Below, piece by piece: positions 24,063 through 32,464 of a stretch of DNA of 64,000 bases. The translations under genes were made by a program, and so were the position numbers. Origin of the DNA: Planomonospora_B alba (GTDB taxonomy: Bacteria; Actinomycetota; Actinomycetes; Streptosporangiales; Streptosporangiaceae); assembly GCF_039534085.1 (NCBI RefSeq), contig NZ_BAAAUT010000001.1:124001-188000 (forward strand). Reading direction: 5' to 3'. Below the pieces are notes generated by a model. The model had not been told where the DNA came from, did no database searches, and saw nothing but the letters and a program-made list of their open reading frames with translations. How positions within the stretch are numbered: the first letter of the stretch is position 1; each line of letters opens with the position of its first letter.

Positions 24063-24997
24063 ACGGCCTCCTCCAGGGCGCGGAACCGGCGCAGCAGGAT
24101 CAGGGTGAAGACCATCGACGCGGCGAACAGCAGCAGCGCCAGCACGCACGCGTATCCCATGGAGAAGTCGCGGAAGCCCATCTGGAACAGCCACTGGGGC
24201 AGGGTCAGCGTGGACATCTCCGGGTAGCCGGGCACGAAGCTGCTGCCCGGGGAGTCGGTGGAGCCGGAGGCGACCCGGGCGGCGATCATCGCCTGGGTGA
24301 AGTACTGCAGGGCGTAGATGACGCCGGTGACCGCGGAGAACAGCAGCACCGGGGAGATCGTCGGCAGCGTCACGCTGCGGAACTGGCGCCAGGCGCCCGC
24401 CCCGTCGAGCGCGGCCGCCTCGTACAGGTGCTTCGGCACGTCGAGCAGGGCCGCCAGGAAGATCACCATGGTGTTGCCCGCGCCCCACATGCCCAGCAGG
24501 GTCAGGCTCGGCTTGGCCCAGTCCTCGTCTCCGAACCAGTCGGGGCCGGTGATCCCGAACAGTTCCAGGAACTGGTTCATCGGACCGGTCGCCGGGTTCA
24601 GCAGGAAGACGAACGCCACCGTGCCCGCCACCGTCGGGATCAGCGAGGGCAGGTAGAAGGCGGTCCGCACCAGGCCCGCGCCCGCCTTCAGCCGGGTGAC
24701 CAGCCAGGCCAGGCCGAGGGCGAACAGCACCTGGGCGGGGACCATGAAGGCGACCAGCCACAGGGTGTTGCCGATGGCCACCAGCGCCCGCTCGTCCGCC
24801 AGCAGGTAGCGGTAGTTGTCGAGGCCGACGAACTCCAGCGTGAACAGGTCGTAGCGGTGGAAGGAGAAGTAGACGGTCGCGGCGAGCGGGTACAGGAAGA
24901 AGGCCGCGAACCCGGTCAGCCAGGGCGACAGCCAGAGCAGGGCCCGCAGGCCCTCGCGGCGCCGCGGTGCGCGCGGCGCCGCCGGGACGGTGCTCAT
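24059..24997 (-). CDS. ABC sugar transporter permease (MalF type)
   Basis: 312 aa, six predicted helices starting LLWLSPWLTGFAAFFLYPLA. The EAA loop reads YEAAALDGAGAWRQFRSVTL. It forms the heterodimeric channel with the overlapping downstream permease, and is preceded by the binding-protein gene by 6 bp, so all are expressed as one unit. The substrate is probably a beta-linked disaccharide, given the downstream GH4 enzyme. Confidence 0.93.
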   Translation of the reverse strand: MSTVPAAPRAPRRREGLRALLWLSPWLTGFAAFFLYPLAATVYFSFHRYDLFTLEFVGLDNYRYLLADERALVAIGNTLWLVAFMVPAQVLFALGLAWLVTRLKAGAGLVRTAFYLPSLIPTVAGTVAFVFLLNPATGPMNQFLELFGITGPDWFGDEDWAKPSLTLLGMWGAGNTMVIFLAALLDVPKHLYEAAALDGAGAWRQFRSVTLPTISPVLLFSAVTGVIYALQYFTQAMIAARVASGSTDSPGSSFVPGYPEMSTLTLPQWLFQMGFRDFSMGYACVLALLLFAASMVFTLILLRRFRALEEAV

Positions 24998-25003
24998 CGC
25001 GGA

Positions 25004-26341
25004 TCAGCCCCCGGAGAGCTTCAGCTTGTCGTCGATGCGCCGGTCGACCTCGGCCAGCCCCGCGGCGAGGTCGGTGACCGAGCCCTTCTCCCACTCGACG
25101 ACGAACGTCGTGAAGGCCTCCTGGTTGAAGACGCTGTTGACGTTCGGCGGCAGCGTGCTCGTCCTGGGGTGGTTGAAGATGTCGAGGAACGTCTGGAAGT
25201 TCGCGTCCTTCTTCAGGTCGGGGGACTCCATCGCGGCCTTGGTCGTCGGCACGTTGCGCAGCGCGTTGGAGAGCGTGACCAGGCTGCCGGTGTCGGTGGT
25301 CAGGTGCTTGACCAGCTCCCAGGCGTGCTGCGGGTGCGCGGCGCCCCTGGGCACGCCGATCACGGTGCCGGCGGTGAAGCCGCTGCCGTACAGGTCGGGC
25401 CGGTCGTCGGCGACGGGCATCGGCGCGGTGCCGTAGTCGAGGTCCGCCGCGTCATTGGCGATCATGGCGTTCCGCCACTCGCCGTCGATCACCATGGCGA
25501 CCTTGCCCTTGTGGAAGGGGTGCTCGGCGCTCCACTCGTCGCCCAGGCTCTTGCGGAACCTGTCGAGCTTGTCGTAGCCGTACCAGTCGATGAGCTCCTT
25601 CTGCCAGGTCAGGAGCTTCTTCCAGGCGGGGTCGGAGCCGATGGCCGAGGTGCCGTCCTCGTTGTACCACTTCGCCCCGACCATCGGGCCCAGGTGGGAG
25701 GGGGAGTTCTCGTAGTACTGGACGCTGGGGATGAAGCCGGCGACCTCGATGTTCCCGTCGGCGTCGCGGACGGTGAGCTTCTTGGCCAGCTCGGCCAGCT
25801 CCGACATGGTCTTCGGCGGCTGCTCGCCCTTCATCAGGGCCTTGTTGTAGTAGAGGCCGTAGGCGTCGGCCAGCATCGGCATCGTGCAGCGCCTGCCCTC
25901 GAACTCGGTGTAGGAGCGCGCGGCCGCGGGCAGCACCGACAGGTCGACGCCGTCCTGCCGGATCACCGGCGTGAGGTCCTGGAAGACCCCGCTGCGGCAC
26001 CACTGCGCCACGTTGTCGGTGGTGAAGGAGGCGGCCACGTCGGGCGGGTTGCCGCCCCGCACGGCCTGGGTGATCTGGTCGTCCTGGACGCCCTTGGTGA
26101 GCTTGACGGTGATCTGCGGGAACTTCTCGCGGAACCCGGCGACGGCGTCCTCGAACGCCTTGACCTCGCTGGGCGCGCTGAAGCCGTGCCAGAGCTCGAT
26201 GGTCGCCGGGGGCAGGGCCGCGCCGCCGGAGGGCTCCGGCCGGGAGCCGAGGGCGGGTGCGCCCTGGTCGCCCGCGGTGCAGGCGGTCAGGGCCGCGGCC
26301 GAGACGGCGGCCGCGGTGAGGGCGAGAAACCGTCGGTTCAC
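25004..26341 (-). CDS. Extracellular sugar-binding lipoprotein (family 1)
   Basis: 445 aa. Signal peptide with lipobox LTAC, lipidated Cys21. The mature protein shows the family-1 solute-binding pattern: IELWHGFSAPSEVKAFED at the start, GNPPDVAASF, AYGLYYNKALM, and GKVAMVIDGEWR in the C-lobe. It delivers the ligand to the two permeases encoded directly downstream. A run of six 8-bp repeats lies just upstream of the gene. Confidence 0.92.
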   Translation of the reverse strand: MNRRFLALTAAAVSAAALTACTAGDQGAPALGSRPEPSGGAALPPATIELWHGFSAPSEVKAFEDAVAGFREKFPQITVKLTKGVQDDQITQAVRGGNPPDVAASFTTDNVAQWCRSGVFQDLTPVIRQDGVDLSVLPAAARSYTEFEGRRCTMPMLADAYGLYYNKALMKGEQPPKTMSELAELAKKLTVRDADGNIEVAGFIPSVQYYENSPSHLGPMVGAKWYNEDGTSAIGSDPAWKKLLTWQKELIDWYGYDKLDRFRKSLGDEWSAEHPFHKGKVAMVIDGEWRNAMIANDAADLDYGTAPMPVADDRPDLYGSGFTAGTVIGVPRGAAHPQHAWELVKHLTTDTGSLVTLSNALRNVPTTKAAMESPDLKKDANFQTFLDIFNHPRTSTLPPNVNSVFNQEAFTTFVVEWEKGSVTDLAAGLAEVDRRIDDKLKLSGG

Positions 26342-26369
26342 GACAGTGGCCTCCTCGAATTTGGGGGGT

Positions 26370-26418
26370 GGATGACCGGATGATCGAATGAACGGATGAC
26401 CGGATGAATCGGATGGGC
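26370..26418. repeat. Six degenerate 8-bp tandem repeats upstream of the binding-protein gene
   Basis: Units start with GGATGA at 26370, 26378, 26394 and 26402, with GAATGA at 26386 and GGATGG at 26411, an 8-bp period broken by one base at the end. It lies between the ROK regulator gene and the binding-protein start (26341), in the likely promoter region of the sugar operon. Confidence 0.7.
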
Positions 26419-26541
26419 CGGGGTGCCCCGGGCGGGGAGGTCGGGACGGGGTGCTGAGGGGACGGCGCGGAGCGGCGCCGGTCCGGCGGCGGGAAGGCCC
26501 GAGGGAGGGCGGGGAGGTCGGAGGGGAGCGGGGGCGGACGG

Positions 26542-27735
26542 TCAGGCGGGCAGGGGGGAGCCGAAGACCTCGTCGCGGGCGGCGGCCAGGGCGAGGTCGA
26601 GGGCGCCGGCGAGGACCGGGTTGCCCTCGACGGCCGACAGCAGCAGCGGCGGGCGGGGGATGGTCAGGGCGTGCAGCTCCTCCTCGACGATCCCGCGCAG
26701 CAGCTCGCCGCCGGCCAGGAGGGTGCCGCCGGTCAGCACGACGATCTCGGGGTCGACGACCGCGGTGATCGACGCCAGGCCGACGGCCAGCCGCGCGGCG
26801 ATCTCGCGCAGCCCGGCGAGGGCGGCCGCGGCCCGCCCGCCGCCGGATCCGGCCGCCCGCACGGCCTCGGCCACGGCCTCGGCGGGGCCGTCGCCGTGCA
26901 GGCCGTACGGGCGCAGGACCGACAGCACGGCGGGGCCGCCGCCGAGCGCCTGGTAGCCGTGGTCGCCGTAGCGCCCGGTCTCGCGGGCGGTGGGGGCGCC
27001 GGGGGCCGGCATGTAGCCGATCTCGCCCGCGCCGCCGGTGGCGCCGCGGTGCAGTCGGCCGCCGAGCACCAGCGCCGCGCCGAGGCCCTCGTCGGCCCAG
27101 AGCAGCACGAAGTCCCGGTGCCCGCGGGCCGCGCCGTGCGCCTGCTCGGCCTGGGCGACCAGGTTGACGTTGTTCTCCACGGAGACGGGGACGCCGAGAC
27201 CCTCGCCGAGGACGGCGGCGAGGTCCGGGCCGAGCCAGCCGGGCAGGTCCTCGGCGGTGGCGTAGCCGAGCCTGCCGGTGCCGGGGTCGGGCGCGCCCTG
27301 CACGCCGACGACCACGCGCCGCAGGCCGGCGGGGGCGTGCGCGCCCTCCAGGGCGGCGCGCGCGCCCCGGACCGGATCGCCGGAACCGGCGGGCACGGGC
27401 TGCCGGTGCTCGCCGACCACCGCGCCGGTGATGTCGGCCACCCTGGCGTCGATGTGGGTGCGGGTGACGTCGAGGGCGGCGACGTAGGCGGCGGCCGGGT
27501 TGAGCCGGTAGACCTCCGCGGTACGGCCGGGCAGCCCCTCGCGGACCCCGCCCGGCACGACCAGCCCCGCCTCCTGCAGCCGCAGGAGCAGCTGCGAGGC
27601 GGTGGGCTTGGACAGACCGGTGATCGCGCCGATCTCGGGGCGGGTGAGCGGCCCGCGCTCCAGCAGGGCCCGGAGCGCGGCGCGGTCGTTGATCGCCCGC
27701 AGCAGGCTCGGCGTACCCGGTGTCGGCTGAGGCAC
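26542..27735 (-). CDS. ROK family transcriptional regulator
   Basis: 397 aa, GTG 27735 with GGAGGG before it. N-terminal winged HTH (residues 14-75, ALLERGPLTRPEIGAITGLS) followed by an ASKHA-like ROK domain with NVNLVAQAEQ and a sugar-binding ATGGAGEIGYMPAPG segment. The zinc-finger Cys cluster CNCGxxGC of ROK kinases is absent, which is common in pure repressors. It reads in the same direction as the sugar operon and is followed by it. A perfect 19-bp palindrome lies 22 bp upstream of its start, so it very probably represses itself and the operon in response to a sugar. Confidence 0.92.
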   Translation of the reverse strand: MPQPTPGTPSLLRAINDRAALRALLERGPLTRPEIGAITGLSKPTASQLLLRLQEAGLVVPGGVREGLPGRTAEVYRLNPAAAYVAALDVTRTHIDARVADITGAVVGEHRQPVPAGSGDPVRGARAALEGAHAPAGLRRVVVGVQGAPDPGTGRLGYATAEDLPGWLGPDLAAVLGEGLGVPVSVENNVNLVAQAEQAHGAARGHRDFVLLWADEGLGAALVLGGRLHRGATGGAGEIGYMPAPGAPTARETGRYGDHGYQALGGGPAVLSVLRPYGLHGDGPAEAVAEAVRAAGSGGGRAAAALAGLREIAARLAVGLASITAVVDPEIVVLTGGTLLAGGELLRGIVEEELHALTIPRPPLLLSAVEGNPVLAGALDLALAAARDEVFGSPLPA

Positions 27736-27757
27736 GGCCCCTCCACGTCTCCTCGGG

Positions 27758-27776
27758 GTTAGGAAAGTTTCCTAAC
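27758..27776. promoter_or_regulatory. ROK-type operator palindrome
   Basis: GTTAGGAAAGTTTCCTAAC, a perfect 19-bp palindrome centred on 27767. Its TTAGGAAA half-site resembles known ROK repressor sites of the NagC/Rok7B7 kind. I found no second copy in front of the binding-protein gene. Confidence 0.7.
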
Positions 27777-27980
27777 TTGAGGAGAATCTAAGGAGGCGGC
27801 GCCGGGGCGTCAAGGGGCCGCGGGCGGTCGCGGCCGGGCCGCGATCGACACGTGACGGCGCGGCGGCGGAGGCGGCCCGGTGCGCGCGGGCGAGGGGAAT
27901 GGGAACGGCTCGACGGACCTGGTATGGTGATGGTTTGTCACAACAACCAGCACAAAGCGTCATAAAGCCCGGAGCATCCT

Positions 27981-30284
27981 ATTAGCGCCAAAGATAGTGG
28001 AGCAGCGGCAACCCGTCAAATCGAGCTCGCCAAGGAGCAGGGATACGTCTCCGCCCTGTACGCACGGCTCGACCTCCTGCGCGAGCGCACCCAGCGGCAA
28101 CTCGACGGCGTGCTGGCCCAGGGAGGCGGCGGCACCCACCAGAACCGCTCGGAGCGCGACACCTTCGCCGGGATGTACGCCGAGCGGCTGGCCCGCCTGT
28201 GGGCGGTGGAGAACGGCCTGTGCTTCGGGCGGCTCGACAACGCCGACCACACCTCCCTCTACATCGGCCGCATCGGACTGGCCGACGACGACCAGCGCCG
28301 CCTGCTGATCGACTGGCGGGCCCCGGTGGCGCAGCCCTTCTACCGGGCCACCCCCACCGCCCCGATGGGCGTCACCCGCCGCCGCCACCTGCAGACCAGG
28401 GGGCGCACGGTGATCGGCGTCGACGACGACCTGCTCGACCTCGACGCCCTCACCGAGGAGGACGAGGCCACGCTCAACGGCGAGGCCGCCCTGCTGGCCT
28501 CGCTCGGCGCCCGCCGCACCGGGCGCATGCGCGACATCGTGGCCACCATCCAGGCCGAGCAGGACCGCATCATCCGATCCGACCTGGCCGGCGTGCTCGT
28601 CGTGCAGGGCGGGCCCGGCACCGGCAAGACCGTCGTCGCCCTGCACCGGGCGGCCTACCTGCTCTACACCCACCGGGAGAAGCTGGCCCGCAAGGGCGTG
28701 CTCATCCTCGGCCCCAACCTCACCTTCCTGCGCTACATCGAGCAGGTCCTGCCCTCCCTGGGCGAGACCGACGTGCTGCTGTCCACGGTCGCCGAGCTGT
28801 ACCCCGGGATCACCGCCACCGCGCCGGAGCACCCCGGGACGGCCGCGGTCAAGGGCGACGAGCGCATGGCGCAGGTGCTGGCGCGCGCCGTACGGGACCG
28901 GCAGCGGGTGCCCCGCAAGCCCATCGAGATCAAGCTGGACCGCTACACGCTCCGCCTCGACGGCCGAACCCTGGAGGCCGCGCGCAACCGGGCCGCCCGC
29001 TCGCGCCGCCCGCACAACGAGGCCCGCGCCGTCTTCGTCCGCCACCTGCTCAACGCCCTCGCCCGGCAGGCGGCCCGGGAGCTCGGCAAGGGCGCCGTCG
29101 ACGACGACGAGCTGGCCGACCTGCGCGAGGAGCTCCGCACCGAGCAGCCGGTGAAGGCCGCGCTGAACCGGCTGTGGCCCTACACCACCCCGCAGCAGCT
29201 CCTGCTCGGGCTGTTCACCTCCCGCGAACGGCTCGAGTACGCCGCGGCCGACCTGAGCCCGGCCGAGCGCGGGCTGCTGCTGCGCGAGCCGCCCCGCAAG
29301 GGGGAGACCTGGTGGACCCCCGCCGACGTGGCGCTGCTGGACGAGGCCGCCGAGCTGCTCGGCGACATCGACCCCGCCGTGCTGCGGGCCGGGGCGTGGA
29401 TGGCCGAGGAGGAGCAGGCCGCCGCCCGCGCCGCCGAGCAGGAGGAGGCCGGCATGCGCCTCGCCTACGCCAAGGAGGTGCTGGAGCTGACCGGCCTGTC
29501 CGAGATCATGGACGCGGAGAGGTTCGCCGCCCGGCACCTGGACGACGACATCTACCGGACCACCGCCGAGCGGGCCGCCGGCGACCGCACCTGGGCCTTC
29601 GGCCACGTCATCGTGGACGAGGCGCAGGAGCTGTCGCCGATGGACTGGCGCATGGTCATGCGCCGGTGCCCCAGCCGGTCGATGACGATCGTCGGCGACC
29701 TGGCGCAGACCGCCTCGGCGGCCGGGGCCCGCTCCTGGGACCGGGTGCTCGACCCGTACGCGGCCGGGCGCTGGCGGATCGAGACCCTCAGTGTGAACTA
29801 CCGCACCCCCACCGAGCTGATGGAGGTGGCCGCCGCCGTGCTCCCGCTGGTCGGCCCCGGCCTGGCCGCGCCCGCCTCGGTGCGGCAGACCGGCGAGCGC
29901 CCCTGGGCCGCCTCCCCGCTGGAGTCCCTCCCCGAGCTGGTCAAGGCCGAGCTCGTCGAGGGCGGCCGCCTGGCGGTGCTCGTCCCCGCCTCCCTCGCCG
30001 CCGAGCTGGGCGAGGCCGTGACCCGCTCCGTCGACGGCGCGGTCGCCGGGCCCGGCACGGCGGCCCTGGACGCCCCGGTGGCGGTCCTGGGCGTCGCCGA
30101 GGCCAAGGGGCTGGAGTTCGACGCCGTCATCGTGGCCGAGCCCGCCCTGATCCTGGCGGAGTCGCCCCGGGGCGCGAGCGACCTGTACGTCGCCCTGACC
30201 CGGGCCACGCGGCGGCTCGGCGTGGTCCACAGCCGGCCGCTGCCCGGGCCGCTCGCCGGGCTGGAGCGGCACCGGACCGCCTGA
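27981..30284 (+). CDS. HelD-like superfamily 1 helicase (RNA polymerase recycling factor), probable ATT start
   Basis: 767 aa if read from ATT 27981. The conserved N-terminal coiled-coil arm (QIELAKEQGYVSALYARLD) is encoded upstream of the first in-frame ATG/GTG (28110), so a start at 28110 would delete about 43 residues of it. Between the in-frame TAA at 27963 and the arm the best start is ATT 27981, preceded by GGAG at an ideal 6-nt distance. Walker A GGPGTGKT is at residues 210-217, DEAQ at 546-549 and the UvrD-like motif LYVALTRATRR near the end. Mycobacterial HelD proteins of this class dissociate stalled RNA polymerase. A rifampicin-response element was not found upstream. Confidence 0.87.
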   Translation: MSAKDSGAAATRQIELAKEQGYVSALYARLDLLRERTQRQLDGVLAQGGGGTHQNRSERDTFAGMYAERLARLWAVENGLCFGRLDNADHTSLYIGRIGLADDDQRRLLIDWRAPVAQPFYRATPTAPMGVTRRRHLQTRGRTVIGVDDDLLDLDALTEEDEATLNGEAALLASLGARRTGRMRDIVATIQAEQDRIIRSDLAGVLVVQGGPGTGKTVVALHRAAYLLYTHREKLARKGVLILGPNLTFLRYIEQVLPSLGETDVLLSTVAELYPGITATAPEHPGTAAVKGDERMAQVLARAVRDRQRVPRKPIEIKLDRYTLRLDGRTLEAARNRAARSRRPHNEARAVFVRHLLNALARQAARELGKGAVDDDELADLREELRTEQPVKAALNRLWPYTTPQQLLLGLFTSRERLEYAAADLSPAERGLLLREPPRKGETWWTPADVALLDEAAELLGDIDPAVLRAGAWMAEEEQAAARAAEQEEAGMRLAYAKEVLELTGLSEIMDAERFAARHLDDDIYRTTAERAAGDRTWAFGHVIVDEAQELSPMDWRMVMRRCPSRSMTIVGDLAQTASAAGARSWDRVLDPYAAGRWRIETLSVNYRTPTELMEVAAAVLPLVGPGLAAPASVRQTGERPWAASPLESLPELVKAELVEGGRLAVLVPASLAAELGEAVTRSVDGAVAGPGTAALDAPVAVLGVAEAKGLEFDAVIVAEPALILAESPRGASDLYVALTRATRRLGVVHSRPLPGPLAGLERHRTA

Positions 30285-30353
30285 GACGGGCCGGCCGGGG
30301 CGGGGACGCCGGCGCGGACCAGACCGCCCGCGCCGGAGCCGGGCGCGCCCTAG

Positions 30354-30378
30354 CTGCGGAAACAGGACGTTTCCGCAG
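30354..30378. terminator. Perfect 10-bp inverted repeat after the HelD-like gene
   Basis: CTGCGGAAAC (30354-30363), 5-nt loop, GTTTCCGCAG (30369-30378), 69 nt after the helicase stop and 12 nt before a TTGACA promoter box. It could terminate the helicase transcript or be an operator for the lnt promoter. Confidence 0.45.
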
Positions 30379-30390
30379 TTGGCGACGAGG

Positions 30391-30418
30391 TTGACATCTG
30401 CGCTGAGGTCGGTAGTTT
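30391..30418 (+). promoter_or_regulatory. Vegetative-type promoter for lnt-ppm
   Basis: Perfect -35 TTGACA (30391-30396), 16-nt spacer, -10 TAGTTT (30413-30418). Transcription would start near 30425, leaving a 5' leader of about 375 nt. Confidence 0.7.
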
Positions 30419-30424
30419 TGCTCC

Positions 30425-30799
30425 CCAGTCCAGCACGGGACTGGCCGGTTGGCCGTCCCTGACATCACCGGTTCCTCGCCCGCGGCGGAGCGTCACTCCG
30501 CCCGCACAGCCAGGCGCAGGACCGGTGATCCGTCGGGTCGGGGCACCCCAGCCGGGTGGGGGAATGGACCCGGGGGATGCCTGGGCACCCAGTAGACAAC
30601 GGCAATCCGCGCCCGCCGCCGACGGGACGGAACCGGTCCGAAGGGTTCGTCCGGGCACTCTTCCCGCTCCCGTGCCGGTCACGCGAATGTCGGGGTGATC
30701 CCCAGGGCATCCGTCCGCCCTGGAGGTCACCCCGCTGTCGTGCTGCGGGTACCGTTCGGCTAGCACGTGCTGCAGGTCCGGACGTCCGAGGAGAGCCCC
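30425..30799 (+). ncRNA. Long structured 5' leader of lnt-ppm, unassigned
   Basis: Several nested stems can be drawn: CCAGTCC/GGACTGG (30425-30444); a long outer stem of 30464-30476 with 30518-30529, one bulge, holding an inner GGCGGAG/CTCCGCC hairpin (30484-30502); CCGGGT/ACCCGG (30552-30573); GGGG/CCCC (30692-30703). No riboswitch consensus was matched with confidence. A CCTGGGCA string at 30580-30587 recalls part of the ZTP motif but the rest of that motif is missing. A cis-acting leader RNA is the working idea. Confidence 0.4.
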
Positions 30800-32464
30800 G
30801 TGGTGCAGGAGAAGACGGCCCCGCCGGTCGGGGGCCCCCCGGAGTCCTCCCGCGCGCAGGCCCCGGGCGTCTCCCCGCGCCGTCGGGCGGCGGCCCGCGC
30901 GGCCGCCGCGGCCGCGGGCGGGCTCCTGCTCTACCTCGCCTTCCCTCCGATCGGCCTGTGGTACCTCGCCCCTCTCGGCGCCGCGCTCATGATCCTGGCG
31001 GTGCACGGCACCCGCCCCCGCCGGGCCGCCTGGCTCGGCCTCGCCGGAGGGCTCGCCTTCCTCGCCCCCGGGCTGCACTGGGTCAGCCCCATCGGCACGG
31101 ACGCCTGGCTGGGCCTGACGGCCATCGAGAGCCTCTTCTACGCCGCCTGGGGGGCCGGCACCGCCCTGGTCGCCCGGCTGCCCCTGTGGCCCCTGTGGAG
31201 CTCCGCGCTCTGGGTCGCCATGGAGTGGGCCCGCGGCGCCGTCCCCTTCGGGGGCTTCCCCTGGATGCGGATCGCCTTCAGCCAGGGCGAGTCGGTCCTG
31301 ACCCCGTACGCGGCCCTGGGCGGGGCGCCGCTGGTCAGCTTCGCGGCGGTGCTCTGCGGGGCGCTGCTCGCCCTGGCCGCGCTGCGGGCCCGGCACGCGC
31401 CGCGGCCGCGGGGCCGGGCGTTCGCCCGCTCCGCCGTGCCGCCGCTCGCCCTGGCCCTGGCGGTCCCCGCCGGGGCCTTCGCCGTACCCCGGTACGGAGA
31501 CGAGGGAAGGACCGTCACCGTCGGCGTCATCCAGGGCAACGTGCCCGGCCGGGGCATGACCCCGCTGGGCGACGAGCCGGCCGTGGTGCTGCGCAACCAC
31601 ACCCGCAAGCTCCACGAGATGGCGCAGGCCGTACGGGACGGCCGGATGCCCCGGCCGGACATCGTGGTGCTGCCGGAGAACTCCACCGACATCGACCCCT
31701 ACCGCAGCGCCACGGCCCGCGCCGAGATCGACGCCGCGGTGAAGGACATCGGCGTGCCCGTCCTGGTCGGGGCCGTGGTCGGGATCGGGGAGAGCAACCG
31801 GGCCACCCGCAGCCTGGTGTGGGACCCGGTGACCGGGCCCGGCGCCTACTACGACAAGCAGAAGCTCGTGCCCTTCGGCGAGTTCACCCCGATGAAGGAC
31901 CTCGTGCTCGCCCTGTTCGAGCGGGCCTCCCTGGTCGGCAAGCAGTCGGTGGCCGGCACCCGCGACGGCGACCTGAGGCTCGGGCCGGTGACCGTCGGAG
32001 CGGTCAACTGCTACGAGGTCGCCTTCGACGACGTCGTCCGCGGCACCGCCCGGACCGGTGCCAGCCCCCTGGTGGTGCAGACCAACAACGCCACCTACGC
32101 GCGGACCGGCCTGCCGCCCCAGCAGCTGGCCATGTCGCAGCTGCGCGCCGTGGAGCACAACCGCGCCGTGGTCACCTCCGCGATCACCGGGATCTCCGCC
32201 GCGGTGACCCCGGAGGGCGAGGTGGTCTGGCGCACGGACGAGCTGGTCCCCGACATGGCCGTGCTGACCGTCTCGGTCCGCACGGAGCGGACCGTGGCCA
32301 CCGGGGTTGGCGCGTTGCCCGAGTGGGCCCTGATACTGGTGGGTACGGCCGCGCTGGCCGTGGTCCCGGCGGTCCCGGCGGTCCCGGCGGTCCCGGTGCT
32401 CCGGCGGCGCGCGCCGGCGGACCGGAAGGCACAGCAGGACGAGCGGCAGGTGGAAGGCGCATGA
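30800..32464 (+). CDS. lnt: Apolipoprotein N-acyltransferase
   Basis: 554 aa from GTG 30800 (GAGGAG 6 nt upstream; an earlier in-frame start at 30767 is possible). About six membrane helices in residues 40-240 are followed by a nitrilase-like periplasmic domain whose catalytic triad is readable: Glu in VLPENSTD, Lys in DKQKLVPFGEF and Cys in AVNCYEVAF. It adds the third acyl chain to lipoproteins at the outer face of the membrane. Near the C-terminus a 9-bp DNA repeat encodes VPA repeats (32363-32398). It overlaps ppm by the 4-nt ATGA, as in other actinobacteria where the two are linked or fused. Confidence 0.93.
   Translation: MVQEKTAPPVGGPPESSRAQAPGVSPRRRAAARAAAAAAGGLLLYLAFPPIGLWYLAPLGAALMILAVHGTRPRRAAWLGLAGGLAFLAPGLHWVSPIGTDAWLGLTAIESLFYAAWGAGTALVARLPLWPLWSSALWVAMEWARGAVPFGGFPWMRIAFSQGESVLTPYAALGGAPLVSFAAVLCGALLALAALRARHAPRPRGRAFARSAVPPLALALAVPAGAFAVPRYGDEGRTVTVGVIQGNVPGRGMTPLGDEPAVVLRNHTRKLHEMAQAVRDGRMPRPDIVVLPENSTDIDPYRSATARAEIDAAVKDIGVPVLVGAVVGIGESNRATRSLVWDPVTGPGAYYDKQKLVPFGEFTPMKDLVLALFERASLVGKQSVAGTRDGDLRLGPVTVGAVNCYEVAFDDVVRGTARTGASPLVVQTNNATYARTGLPPQQLAMSQLRAVEHNRAVVTSAITGISAAVTPEGEVVWRTDELVPDMAVLTVSVRTERTVATGVGALPEWALILVGTAALAVVPAVPAVPAVPVLRRRAPADRKAQQDERQVEGA
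32363..32398 (+). repeat. Four 9-bp tandem repeats inside lnt
   Basis: GTCCCGGCG repeated three times and once as GTCCCGGTG, coding VPA-VPA-VPA-VPV at the edge of the last membrane helix of Lnt. Confidence 0.8.

Noticed and set aside
20921..27735. PTS-linked sugar system because of the GH4 enzyme
   Set aside because: No PTS enzyme II, HPr or EI gene is present; the importer is clearly of the ABC type.
27895..27928. SigR-type promoter upstream of the HelD-like gene (GGGAAT near 27896)
   Set aside because: With an 18-nt spacer the -10 reads CTG rather than GTT, so the match fails.
30580..30587. Possible ZTP riboswitch in the lnt leader
   Set aside because: Only the CCTGGGCA piece resembles the motif; the conserved 5' half and the paired CCACC-GGGGA element are missing, and the downstream genes are not purine or folate genes.
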